A stretch of 8,251 nt of DNA. It comes from Akkermansiaceae bacterium. Its GTDB lineage: Bacteria > Verrucomicrobiota > Verrucomicrobiia > Verrucomicrobiales > Akkermansiaceae. Made by a program: the position numbers and the translations under genes. Positions 1-6,271 of this stretch are shown in pieces; the first letter of the stretch is position 1, and each line of letters begins with the position of its first letter. The stretch covers positions 1-8,251 of the forward strand of contig JALOTR010000097.1 of assembly GCA_025457805.1 (NCBI GenBank), given 5' to 3'. The notes under the pieces were generated by a model. The model was given only the letters and a program-made list of their open reading frames with translations, was not told where the DNA came from and did not search any database.

Positions 1-2
1 CG

Positions 3-131
3 ACGGTGGAGTGGGTGCAGATCTTCGAAAACCCGGACACCGCCCGCCGCGTCGCGGCCATCGTGATTCCCGCAAACGAACAAAACCTGGACCGACTGAC
101 CGCCGAGATCGCCCGCGAGCACCGCGCCTGA
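3..131 (+). CDS. C-terminal end of an unrecognised protein (partial)
   Basis: An open frame enters from the left edge and ends at TGA (129-131), giving 42 residues that start TVEWVQIFENPD and end IAREHRA. The residues are typical of a folded protein (an alternating hydrophobic stretch RVAAIVIPA, then a charged helix NLDRLTAEIAREH), and codon choice is strongly GC3, which supports a real gene end. I do not recognise the family and assign no function. It lies outside the proposed mobile element, upstream of the terminator and the tRNA remnant, so it should be a chromosomal gene that neighbours the insertion site. Confidence 0.6.
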   Translation, partial: TVEWVQIFENPDTARRVAAIVIPANEQNLDRLTAEIAREHRA

Positions 132-172
132 TCCTCGCCCCGAGCCACAAACGCAGGCCCCGCCCTGACGCA

Positions 173-208
173 AAAAAGCCCGTAACTCCAGAGAGCTACG
201 GGCTTTTC
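173..208 (-). terminator. Rho-independent terminator of the disrupted tRNA gene
   Basis: Arms GCCCGTA (178-184) and TACGGGC (197-203) pair perfectly and are extended by A/T pairs (174-177 with 204-207). A small inner CTC/GAG stem closes the loop. Read on the minus strand, the stem is followed by six T's, directly after the CCA end of the tRNA remnant, so it is most likely the native tRNA terminator. On the + strand the T run is only four long, but it could also stop transcription from the upstream partial gene. Confidence 0.8.
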
Positions 209-213
209 AAAAA

Positions 214-247
214 TGGCGTCCCCACGGGGATTCGAACCCCGGTCTCC
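214..247 (-). tRNA. 3' remnant of a tRNA gene, probably tRNA-Glu (attachment site scar)
   Basis: On the minus strand the sequence reads as the last part of a tRNA: T stem CGGGG, T loop TTCGAAT, T stem CCCCG, acceptor strand TGGGGAC, discriminator G and encoded CCA (214-216). The acceptor strand and G discriminator match bacterial tRNA-Glu (5' strand GTCCCCA), so the isotype is inferred from these. The 5' side that should follow (anticodon, D arm and the GTCCCCA strand) is absent to the right of about position 250. This is therefore not a functional tRNA but the duplicated 3' end left when an element integrates into a tRNA gene. The native terminator follows it directly, so this side is the chromosomal flank. 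Confidence 0.7.
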
Positions 248-266
248 ACATATGCCGCTTTCGGGG

Positions 267-347
267 AATGACTTACGTTAGTAGGAAATGACTTATGAAA
301 TCGGCGTCACTCACAAAACTCGGCGTCATTCTTACTGTCATTCTTAC
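267..347. repeat. Short direct repeats between att remnant and integrase (candidate recombinase or Xis sites)
   Basis: Three pairs of short direct repeats sit in about 80 bp: AATGACTTA at 267-275 and 287-295 (20-bp period), TCGGCGTCA at 301-309 and 320-328 (19-bp period), and GTCATTCTTAC at 325-335 and 337-347 (12-bp period). The stretch is AT-richer than its surroundings and lies between the att remnant and the integrase start. That is where arm-type integrase sites or excisionase sites are found in tRNA-integrating elements. The role is inference; the repeats are directly visible. The integrase promoter must also lie here. Confidence 0.5.
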
Positions 348-349
348 CT

Positions 350-1501
350 ATGGCCTCCCTTTGGAAACATCCGAAAAGCCAGTTCTGGACCGCGTGCTTC
401 ACCGACGACAACGGTCGCCAGCTCAAACGCTCGACCAAGCTCACCGACCGCAACAAGGCCATGCTCATGGCCCAGAAATACGAGAAGGCCTACCGCATGA
501 AACTCACCGAGTCGCAGGCGCGCAAAGTCGTCTCCGACATCTACGAGGAGCTTCACGGCGAGCAGCTCTATCATGCCACGGTGCGGAAATTCTTCGCCGA
601 CTGGCTCGGCGGCAAGCAGGCTGAAATGAGCCCCGGCTCGCACAAGCGTTACAAGACCGCGGTGGACAAACTGCTCGGCTTCCTCGGCGAACGGGCGGAT
701 CGGGACATCGCCTACATCCATAAACGCGACATCTCCGCCTTGCGCGACAAAACCGCGACGGACCTGTCGCCAGCCACCGCCAACACCGACCTCAAGATTT
801 TGCGCACCGCGTTTCGTCAGGCGGTGGTGGATGGGCTCCGGCTGGACAATCCGGCCTCGGCAGTCGCCATCCTGGACGAACGCCGCGAAGCCGGTGCGAC
901 CAGTCGTCGTCCGTTCGAGGAGAGCGAACTCAAGAAGCTGCTCACACAGATCAAAGGTGAATGGCGCGGTCTCGTGTTGGGCGGCCTCTACACCGGTCAA
1001 CGCTTGGGCGACTTGGCTTCGTTGACGCGACGGCGTGTCGATTTCGATCAGGAGCTGATCAAGTTCCGTTCGCAGAAAACGGCTCGCGACATGGTCATCC
1101 CGATTGCGGCACCGCTTCTTGACTACTTGAAGAAGCACATCCCCACGGAACCGGACGGGCCGTTTTTCCCCGGAGCCTATGCGACCAAGCAGGAGGCCAA
1201 CGGCGAGTCACGGTTGCTGTCGGCGGAGTTTCATCGACTGTTGGTTGAGGCGGGGCTCGCGAAGCCGCGGCCGAAAGACAAAAACAGCGGACGCGGACAC
1301 TCCGTGAAGCGGACGGTGAGCGAGCTGTCGTTTCATAGCCTGCGGCACAACACGACGTCGTGGCTCAAGCGTGCGGGCGTGCCCGAGTCGGTGGTGCGCG
1401 ACATCATCGGCCACGAATCCGAATTGGTCAGCCGCGAATACACTCACCTCGATGACGAGACCAAACGGAAGGCCATTCTCAAACTCCCGGTCCTGAAATG
1501 A
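350..1501 (+). CDS. Tyrosine recombinase/integrase of the element
   Basis: A 383-residue phage-type integrase that would catalyse site-specific integration and excision at the tRNA 3' end. The N-terminal part (about 1-60) resembles an arm-binding domain, about 70-165 is the SAM-like core-binding domain, and about 190-380 is the catalytic domain. The full catalytic set is visible: R218 in YTGQRLGDL, K243 in RSQKTARD, H329 and R332 in SFHSLRHN, H355 in IIGHES, and nucleophile Y364 in SREYTH. About 30 residues rich in K, R and G (302-325) precede the HxxR motif. Length is usual for the family and nothing looks broken, so the enzyme should be active. The ATG at 350 has no clear Shine-Dalgarno sequence. 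It lies about 100 bp from the att remnant and transcribes away from it. Confidence 0.95.
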   Translation: MASLWKHPKSQFWTACFTDDNGRQLKRSTKLTDRNKAMLMAQKYEKAYRMKLTESQARKVVSDIYEELHGEQLYHATVRKFFADWLGGKQAEMSPGSHKRYKTAVDKLLGFLGERADRDIAYIHKRDISALRDKTATDLSPATANTDLKILRTAFRQAVVDGLRLDNPASAVAILDERREAGATSRRPFEESELKKLLTQIKGEWRGLVLGGLYTGQRLGDLASLTRRRVDFDQELIKFRSQKTARDMVIPIAAPLLDYLKKHIPTEPDGPFFPGAYATKQEANGESRLLSAEFHRLLVEAGLAKPRPKDKNSGRGHSVKRTVSELSFHSLRHNTTSWLKRAGVPESVVRDIIGHESELVSREYTHLDDETKRKAILKLPVLK

Positions 1502-1510
1502 GGCCCAAAC

Positions 1511-1531
1511 GAGGAAGGCGAAGCCTTCCTC
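1511..1531 (+). terminator. Perfect hairpin just after the integrase (terminator-like, no T tract)
   Basis: Arms GAGGAAGGC (1511-1519) and GCCTTCCTC (1523-1531) pair perfectly around a GAA loop, 9 bp after the integrase stop. There is no T run afterwards, so it is a weak candidate for intrinsic termination. It may instead be the first unit of the palindrome array that continues to 1630. Confidence 0.5.
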
Positions 1532-1533
1532 GC

Positions 1534-1582
1534 CACACCTGCCGACAGGCGGGGTGCAGCACCCCGCCTGTCGGCAGGTGTG
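1534..1582. repeat. 24-bp-arm perfect palindrome (REP/MITE-like)
   Basis: The arm at 1534-1557 (starting CACACCTGCCGACAGG) is the exact reverse complement of 1559-1582, with a single central A at 1558. This gives a 49-bp perfect inverted repeat. It starts two bases after the preceding hairpin. A perfect stem this long outside any gene suggests a repetitive palindromic element or a strong RNA or cruciform structure rather than an ordinary terminator. Confidence 0.85.
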
Positions 1583-1601
1583 CGCGTGCGCGCGAGAGGA
1601 T

Positions 1602-1630
1602 ACCTACGCGGTGGCCGCCACCGCGTAGGT
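1602..1630. repeat. 14-bp-arm perfect palindrome
   Basis: ACCTACGCGGTGGC (1602-1615) is exactly complementary to GCCACCGCGTAGGT (1617-1630) around a single C. It is the third perfect inverted repeat in 120 bp, with unrelated arm sequence, separated from the second by a purine/GC-alternating stretch (GTGCGCGTGCGCGCG). It lies about 48 bp upstream of the proposed antitoxin operator. Confidence 0.8.
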
Positions 1631-1677
1631 CTGCCCCCTCTGGCCGTCAAGAATGAAGGCTTGCCAAGAGCTACTGC

Positions 1678-1709
1678 TTGTCAGAAATACTACCCTGTTT
1701 TTCTGACAA
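1678..1709. promoter_or_regulatory. Inverted-repeat operator candidate of the toxin-antitoxin operon
   Basis: TTGTCAGAAA (1678-1687) and TTTCTGACAA (1700-1709) are perfect inverted repeats separated by 12 bp, ending 7 bp before the ATG at 1717. AbiEi-type antitoxins are known to repress their own operon by binding inverted repeats in the promoter, so this is a likely autoregulatory site. It also argues against translation starting at the TTG at 1678, which is the first base of the palindrome. Confidence 0.65.
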
Positions 1710-1716
1710 ACCATAC

Positions 1717-2337
1717 ATGGCCATTTCGTCACAAAGCATCGAGAAATCAGTGACTAGCCGAATTTATGGTCGCGGCAGGGGTAGCGTGTTCACCCCGAAT
1801 GATTTTATCGACTTGGGCAGCCGGGATGCCATTGACCAATCGCTCCACCGTTTAACCGAGTTGGGCACGATCCGCCGCATTGCCCGGGGCCTCTACCATT
1901 ACCCCGAAAGCCATCGCCTGCTGGGCGAGGTCGCCCCGTCCATTGAGGCCGTGGCCAAGGCACTCGCCGCGAGCGAGCAAGCCAAGCTTCAGGCTTCCGG
2001 AGCGTATGCGGCCAATCTGCTGGGGCTTTCCGAACAGGTGCCGGCCAAGGTCGTGTTCCTGACCAGCGGGCGCGCTCGCAAGGTGAAGCTCGGCAAACTC
2101 GTGATCGAGTTGCGTCCGACGACCCCGCGCAAGGTGGCGGCCGCAGGCCGCACCAGCGGCCTCGTGCTGGCCGCGCTGCGGTATTTGGGAAAGAACCACA
2201 TCACCGCGGATCGGATCACCCATCTCCGCAAAACACTGTCCGCCGAAGACCGTCGGCAGTTGCTCGCCGACTTGCCCAGCGCGCCGGTTTGGCTGCATCC
2301 GCATCTGCGGGCCATCGCCGCGAAGGAATCGCCATGA
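1717..2337 (+). CDS. DUF6088 / AbiEi-like antitoxin with N-terminal winged helix
   Basis: A 206-residue protein of the DUF6088 type, the partner of AbiEii-like toxins in type IV toxin-antitoxin/abortive infection systems. Residues about 5-63 form a winged HTH (SRIYGRGRG, FTPNDFIDLGSRDAIDQSLH, GTIRRIARGLYHYP). Residues about 65-160 carry the conserved middle part with SGAYAANLLGLSEQVPAKVVFLT and RPTTPRKVAAAGRTSGLV. In the AbiE family the N-terminal domain binds operator DNA and the C-terminal part is needed to counter the toxin. The frame extends upstream to a TTG at 1678, but family proteins start near the SQSIE segment and the longer start would swallow the palindrome at 1678-1709, so the ATG at 1717 is preferred. 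The stop overlaps the toxin start (ATGA), showing translational coupling. Confidence 0.88.
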   Translation: MAISSQSIEKSVTSRIYGRGRGSVFTPNDFIDLGSRDAIDQSLHRLTELGTIRRIARGLYHYPESHRLLGEVAPSIEAVAKALAASEQAKLQASGAYAANLLGLSEQVPAKVVFLTSGRARKVKLGKLVIELRPTTPRKVAAAGRTSGLVLAALRYLGKNHITADRITHLRKTLSAEDRRQLLADLPSAPVWLHPHLRAIAAKESP

Positions 2338-3359
2338 GCACGTTTGCCACCCTGCCCGCGAAGGAACGCGAACTGTTCTTTCGTCAGTATCAGGAAACGC
2401 GCGGCGTCGATCCCGTCATCGCGGAAAAGGATTTCTGGGTTTGCTGGTTGCTCGGTCGGATCTTCGCGCAACCCCAACTCGCGGACGCGTGCGTGTTCAA
2501 AGGCGGCACTTCCCTCTCGAAAGTGTTCGGCGCGATCGAGCGCTTCTCCGAGGACATCGACCTTGCGATCATTCCTGCGTCGCTCGGCTGGAAGGAGTCC
2601 GACCTCGACCAAGCTCCGTCTCGCACCAAACGCGAAGAACGCATGGCAGAATTGGAGACCGCTTGTGCCGCAGCGGTGCAGGCGACTTGGCAGCCGCTGC
2701 TGGAAGCATCTATCCGGGCAGCCCTCGGCGCGCCGGCCGGCCGAGATACCTGGCTGACCTACCTCTTCGATGAAGCCGGCCGCTCGCCGGTGCTCTACTT
2801 CGCCTATCCCGGCGCTTTGCCGCGCAGCGTCGCCTACATCGCGCGCGAGGTGAAAATCGAATTCGGGTCACTGACGGATCAACGCCCGGTCGGACGTCAC
2901 CCGATCCGGGCGTTTGTCGCCGAGCTCGCTCCTGGCGCGTTCGCTGACTTCGACGCGGATGTCGTCGCTTTGGAATTGGAGCGCACGTTCTGGGAGAAGG
3001 CCACGATCCTGCATGCGGAGTTCCATCGCCCGGCCGACCGCCAGATGAAGGACCGGCATGCCCGACACTACGCCGATTTCGCGTCGCTGTGGCGGCACCC
3101 GCCGGCACAGGCGGCGCGCAGCCGCCTCGATTTGCTGGAGCGGGTGCGCCTCCACAAATCCCGGTTCTTTTCCTCAAGCTGGGCCAATTACGCGACGGCC
3201 GTTCCCGGTTCGCTGCGCCTTGTGCCGCCCGCGGCGCGGGTCGAAGCGCTGCGCGCTGATTATCAGGCCATGCGACAAATGTTCTTAAACGAGCCCACTC
3301 CATTCGACCAAGTGCTGGCGATCCTGCGCGAGGCTGAAACCGAGTTGAATCGGTCCTGA
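2334..3359 (+). CDS. AbiEii-like nucleotidyltransferase toxin
   Basis: A 341-residue member of the nucleotidyl transferase AbiEii/AbiGii toxin family (PF08843). Visible motifs are EKD (31-33), FKGGTSLSKVF (55-65) and RFSEDIDL (70-77) holding the metal-binding D74 and D76, then REVKIEFGS (171-179), ERTFWEKATILH (217-228) and RHYADFASLWR (244-254). This is the usual nucleotidyltransferase motif order, and no catalytic residue is missing. Family toxins transfer nucleotides to cellular RNA targets and cause reversible growth arrest; the exact target here is not predictable. The start is taken at the ATG at 2334 in the ATGA overlap with the antitoxin stop; an upstream in-frame ATG at 2289 would lie inside the antitoxin gene and is unlikely. 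With the upstream gene it forms a two-gene operon carried next to the integrase. Confidence 0.92.
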   Translation: MSTFATLPAKERELFFRQYQETRGVDPVIAEKDFWVCWLLGRIFAQPQLADACVFKGGTSLSKVFGAIERFSEDIDLAIIPASLGWKESDLDQAPSRTKREERMAELETACAAAVQATWQPLLEASIRAALGAPAGRDTWLTYLFDEAGRSPVLYFAYPGALPRSVAYIAREVKIEFGSLTDQRPVGRHPIRAFVAELAPGAFADFDADVVALELERTFWEKATILHAEFHRPADRQMKDRHARHYADFASLWRHPPAQAARSRLDLLERVRLHKSRFFSSSWANYATAVPGSLRLVPPAARVEALRADYQAMRQMFLNEPTPFDQVLAILREAETELNRS

Positions 3360-3406
3360 GCAGGGCTGCAGTTTGACGACGCGTGCTTTGCACCCAAACT
3401 TAGGTG

Positions 3407-3670
3407 ATGAAGGCGAAGGCAATTACCGATCTTCAAGTTGGCGATTCGGTGGTAAGAGAAATGGGCGGCGTCGCGATGCCGCTCCGGGTATCAAATGTGA
3501 CCCCCACAGAGATCCACTGTGGAGCGTGGGTTTTCAGTCGCAAAAATGGAGCTGAGATCGATCCCGATTTGGGCTGGGATGAAAACGGGACCGGCAGTTA
3601 CATCCGCCCCGCTTTCGGTCGGTCCGCCACCGTAGAGGGCCAAAACTCTGCCTCACCCACCGTGATTTGA
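3407..3670 (+). CDS. Small conserved hypothetical protein
   Basis: An 87-residue protein without signal peptide or membrane segment. The segment LQVGDSVVREMGGVAMPLRV followed by ICGxW-like EIHCGAWVFSRKNGAEIDPD and LGW...GSYIRP looks like a small beta-rich domain. I have an impression of similar small proteins in many bacteria (pattern VGD-V-R-MPL-V-CG-W-F-GAEID-LGW-GSYI), of unknown function. The start is either the GTG at 3404 or the adjacent ATG at 3407; the ATG is chosen. Codon use is less GC-rich than in neighbouring genes. The gene lies 47 bp after the toxin and converges on the minus-strand HTH gene with only 18 bp between their stops. It may be an independent cargo gene. Confidence 0.7.
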   Translation: MKAKAITDLQVGDSVVREMGGVAMPLRVSNVTPTEIHCGAWVFSRKNGAEIDPDLGWDENGTGSYIRPAFGRSATVEGQNSASPTVI

Positions 3671-3688
3671 CCGGAAGGAGTGCTGCCA

Positions 3689-3952
3689 TTACGCTAGATT
3701 CTCTAAATGCGCCATCAGGCTGTCGTAGCTGATCAGCCGGATGCCCCGGAGCGCACCCCGCTTGCGGAGGACGACGCTTTTGACGGGCGGGGTTCCATCG
3801 TTGGCCGGGCCGGGGATCGTCAGTTCGTTGAGGGTGCTTCGGGACAGTCCCGTGAACCGGCACCGGCTACCAGGAGCCGGCAGACGGAGCCATTCCGGTT
3901 TCGGCGATTCGCCAGTTATGGCAGCGGGGGGAGAAGGAAAGGTCGCATTCAT
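3689..3952 (-). CDS. Small HTH protein, AlpA/excisionase-like
   Basis: An 87-residue minus-strand protein. After a short proline-rich start, residues about 19-85 read EWLRLPAPGSRCRFTGLSRS, then TLNEL, APPV-like TPPVKSVVLRKRGALRGIRL and ISYDSLMAHLENL. The GLSRSTLNEL helix-turn-helix followed by a wing (VKSVVLRKRGALRGIRLI) and a final helix is the layout of small MerR/AlpA/Xis-type DNA-binding proteins. In mobile elements such proteins act as excisionase or as activators of integrase genes, which fits an element whose integrase lies about 2.2 kb away. It is the second gene of a minus-strand pair; its ATG is 26 bp after the stop of the upstream gene. The function as excisionase is inference; it could be another element regulator. 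Confidence 0.75.
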   Translation of the reverse strand: MNATFPSPPAAITGESPKPEWLRLPAPGSRCRFTGLSRSTLNELTIPGPANDGTPPVKSVVLRKRGALRGIRLISYDSLMAHLENLA

Positions 3953-3978
3953 GATTCTTCGTTTCGGTTGAGTTGGAT

Positions 3979-4362
3979 TCAGACGTTCACGGTGAGGGTG
4001 GTCTCATGACGGAGTTCGATGCGCATGGCCTCGCGCGCCTGCACCTCGCCCGCGAGTTGTTCGATCATCGCGTCATGAAACCGGTTCGCGCGGTGGTGCA
4101 CGGGAAAACCGAAGTCGGTCTTCTCCGTGCGCCACTCCACCGACGCGACCATGCGCTGATCATGGTGATCGAGGAGGCGAACGCCGCCGCCTTCGAAGGC
4201 CGGTGCCTGATTCAGGAATGCCTCGACCGCCTCCGGCGCCGAGTCGGTTCGATAGCCAGGAAGGAAAAGCCCCGCGCGGTTCTGCCGATAGATTTGATAC
4301 CGTGCCACCGTCGCTACGGCGTCGGGGCCGGTGATGGATGATGTCGTGTGGTTCGTTTTCAT
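3979..4362 (-). CDS. Conserved hypothetical protein, first gene of the minus-strand pair
   Basis: A 127-residue protein on the minus strand. Distinct segments are ARYQIYRQNRAGLFLPGYRT, APEAVEAFLNQAPAF, GGGVRLLDHHDQRMVASVEW, RTEKTDFGFPVHHRANRFHD and a C-terminal helix rich in E, A and R. This reads as a compact alpha/beta domain, cytosolic, with no signal peptide. I do not know its function. In-frame ATGs exist at 4362, 4389 and 4449; 4362 is chosen because the conserved-looking part begins soon after, but 4389 is possible. It is followed by the HTH gene after 26 bp, so the two are probably co-transcribed. The 40-bp motif at 4431-4470 lies 69-108 bp upstream of this start and could regulate it. 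Confidence 0.65.
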   Translation of the reverse strand: MKTNHTTSSITGPDAVATVARYQIYRQNRAGLFLPGYRTDSAPEAVEAFLNQAPAFEGGGVRLLDHHDQRMVASVEWRTEKTDFGFPVHHRANRFHDAMIEQLAGEVQAREAMRIELRHETTLTVNV

Positions 4363-4771
4363 GGATGAGTTGGGTTTCGCTGCATCCATCTCTGCGCCAC
4401 CCCGCGTCATCCTCAATCGAGCGGCCCTGCCGAAATCGCGGGGCCGCACCTACCCCGAAAACGGTAGGCCTAGCCCTACGGCAGATGTATTTCGGAAAGA
4501 AAAGCGGTTGCCAAAACTTGGGATTGCCCTTCGCGCGTATCGCCCAACTATCCCTCCTTTCATGCTGCATCTGACGCTCACTCCGCCCTGAAGACTGGCC
4601 CGATAATTCTCGGGCTTCGTTCGGGCTAGCGTAGTTGCATTCAAGCCGTGCGTATCGCCGGCTGCGCCGTCCACGAGAGCTTCTCAAGCGCCTGATCGCT
4701 TGCGGCCTGCTGCGCACACTTGCGGCATCCAGTTGGCCGAATCCTCCCGCTGCCGTTTCACCACCTTTCAA
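4363..4771. other. Divergent intergenic region between the minus-strand pair and the SulP cluster
   Basis: About 410 bp without a convincing gene. It holds the 40-bp motif at 4431-4470, an AT-richer stretch around 4487-4530 (GATGTATTTCGGAAAGAAAA) that could contain a promoter, and a small hairpin GCCCGA/TCGGGC (4598-4603 and 4610-4615) with no T tract. Frames that cross it have no recognisable content. Promoters for both directions must lie here, but I cannot place -35/-10 boxes with confidence. Confidence 0.5.
4431..4470. promoter_or_regulatory. Copy 1 of a 40-bp repeated motif with CCTACC-N8-GGTAGG
   Basis: Starts CGAAATCG, then GGG, and holds the inverted repeat CCTACC (4449-4454) / GGTAGG (4463-4468) with an 8-base CCGAAAAC centre. 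It matches 7521-7560 at 30 of 40 positions with no gaps, and similarity continues about 10 bases to the left (7 of 10). The conserved parts are the CGAAATCG block and the palindrome with its flanks, not the spacer, as expected of protein-binding sites. It lies about 300 bp before the SulP start and about 70 bp before the divergent minus-strand gene. Confidence 0.6.
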
Positions 4772-6253
4772 ATGACAAAATCCACTTACTATCACCAATG
4801 GTTCTGCAACCCACGCCGCGACATCGTCGCCGGTGCGGTGGTTGCGCTCGCGCTTATTCCCGAGGCCATCGCATTCTCTATCATCGCCGGGGTGGACCCC
4901 AAAGTGGGGCTCTACGCCTCGTTCTGTATCGCCGTGGTGACCGCTTTTGCCGGGGCTCGCCCGGCCATGATCTCGGCGGCAACCGGAGCGATGGCCCTGC
5001 TCATGGTCAGCCTCGTCAAGGAACACGGCCTGCAATACCTGCTCGCCGCCACACTCCTCACCGGCGTTTTCCAGATCATCGCCGGCCTCTTCAAACTGGG
5101 CGCGCTCATGACGTATGTCTCGCGCTCCGTCGTCATCGGTTTCGTCAACGCGCTCGCGATTCTCATCTTCCTCGCTCAACTCCCCGAATTCAAAGGGCAG
5201 GGCCTGTTGATGTATGGCATGGTCGCGGCCGGTCTCGCGATCATCTACATCCTGCCGCGCTTCACCAAAGCGGTGCCTTCCCCGCTGGTGTGCATCATCG
5301 GACTCACCGCCGTCTCGATGCTCCTGAAACTCGACCTGCGCACCGTCGGCGACATGGGCCAGCTCCCCTCGTCCCTGCCGGTTTTCCTGATCCCGGATAT
5401 TCCCTTCAACTTCGAGACGCTGCGCATCATCCTACCGTATGCGCTGCCGCTGGCCGTGGTCGGACTCCTGGAGTCGCTGATGACCGCCACCATCGTGGAT
5501 GATTTCACCGACACGGAGAGTAACAAGAGCCGCGAATGCACCGGCCAGGGCATCGCCAATATCGTCGCCGGCTTTTTCGGTGGCATGGCGGGTTGCGCCA
5601 TGATCGGTCAGTCCGTCATCAACGTGAAATCCGGCGGGCGCGGTCGGCTTTCCACCTTTTGCTCCGGCGTGTTCCTGCTCATCCTGATCGTGGTGCTGGG
5701 CCAGTGGGTGAAACAGATCCCGATGGCAGCCCTCGTCGCCGTGATGATCATGGTCTCCATCGGCACCTTCAACTGGGCCTCGTTCAAGAATCTCCGGGTC
5801 TATCCGAAGTCCTCCAGCATCGTCATGATCGCGACCGTGCTCGTGGTCGTGGGCACGCACAACCTCGCCCTCGGCGTGGGCGTCGGCGTCCTGTTGAGCG
5901 CGCTGTTCTTCGCCCGCAAGGTGTCGCAGCTCATCGACATCACCTCGACCGCTTCCGCGGACGGCACTGAGCGCACCTACCTGATCAGAGGCCAACTCTT
6001 CTTTGTTTCCGCCAACACCTTTGCCGGCGCCTTCGATTTTCGTGAGGTCCTCAAAAAGGTGAGGATCGACGTGTCGCACGCGCACTTTTGGGACCTCACC
6101 TCGATCAACGCCTTGGATAAAGTCGTCATCAAATACCGGCGCGAAGGCACCGAGGTCGAACTCATCGGCCTCAACGAAGCCAGCAAGACCATCGTCGATC
6201 GCCTCGCGATCCACGACAAACCCGGCGCCATGGACCAGACTTCCGCTCACTAA
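4772..6253 (+). CDS. SulP family inorganic anion transporter with C-terminal STAS domain
   Basis: A 493-residue inner-membrane transporter. The transport domain (about 10-390) shows repeated hydrophobic helices and the SulP hallmarks: [20 protein letters not shown] (15-34), [18 protein letters not shown], and [20 protein letters not shown] followed by [20 protein letters not shown] and [19 protein letters not shown] cytoplasmic STAS domain covers about 400-480, with [16 protein letters not shown] at 436-451. SulP proteins move sulfate, bicarbonate or other anions, often with Na+ or H+; this length and STAS type is shared with bicarbonate and sulfate carriers, and I cannot decide the substrate. 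The frame runs up to a TTG at 4700, but the ATG at 4772 starts right before the conserved region and is chosen. The Usp gene follows after 18 bp, so they are probably one operon. Confidence 0.93.
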   Translation: MTKSTYYHQWFCNPRRDIVAGAVVALALIPEAIAFSIIAGVDPKVGLYASFCIAVVTAFAGARPAMISAATGAMALLMVSLVKEHGLQYLLAATLLTGVFQIIAGLFKLGALMTYVSRSVVIGFVNALAILIFLAQLPEFKGQGLLMYGMVAAGLAIIYILPRFTKAVPSPLVCIIGLTAVSMLLKLDLRTVGDMGQLPSSLPVFLIPDIPFNFETLRIILPYALPLAVVGLLESLMTATIVDDFTDTESNKSRECTGQGIANIVAGFFGGMAGCAMIGQSVINVKSGGRGRLSTFCSGVFLLILIVVLGQWVKQIPMAALVAVMIMVSIGTFNWASFKNLRVYPKSSSIVMIATVLVVVGTHNLALGVGVGVLLSALFFARKVSQLIDITSTASADGTERTYLIRGQLFFVSANTFAGAFDFREVLKKVRIDVSHAHFWDLTSINALDKVVIKYRREGTEVELIGLNEASKTIVDRLAIHDKPGAMDQTSAH

Positions 6254-6271
6254 CCCCAACCCCCGATTAAC

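Noticed and set aside
11..271. 86-aa + strand open frame across the terminator and tRNA remnant
   Set aside because: It runs through a terminator hairpin and a tRNA fragment and is in a different frame from the true upstream gene end at 131; R/P-rich composition points to a chance frame.
1501..1680. The three inverted repeats considered as a CRISPR array
   Set aside because: The units are palindromes with different sequences and no regular direct repeat-spacer pattern.
4598..4615. GCCCGA/TCGGGC hairpin considered as a terminator
   Set aside because: Six-bp stem without a T tract on either strand and no gene end nearby on the + strand.
4160..5179. 339-aa minus-strand frame overlapping the SulP start and the intergenic region
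   Set aside because: No recognisable domain, charged low-complexity composition, and it conflicts with both the SulP gene and the 3979-4362 gene.
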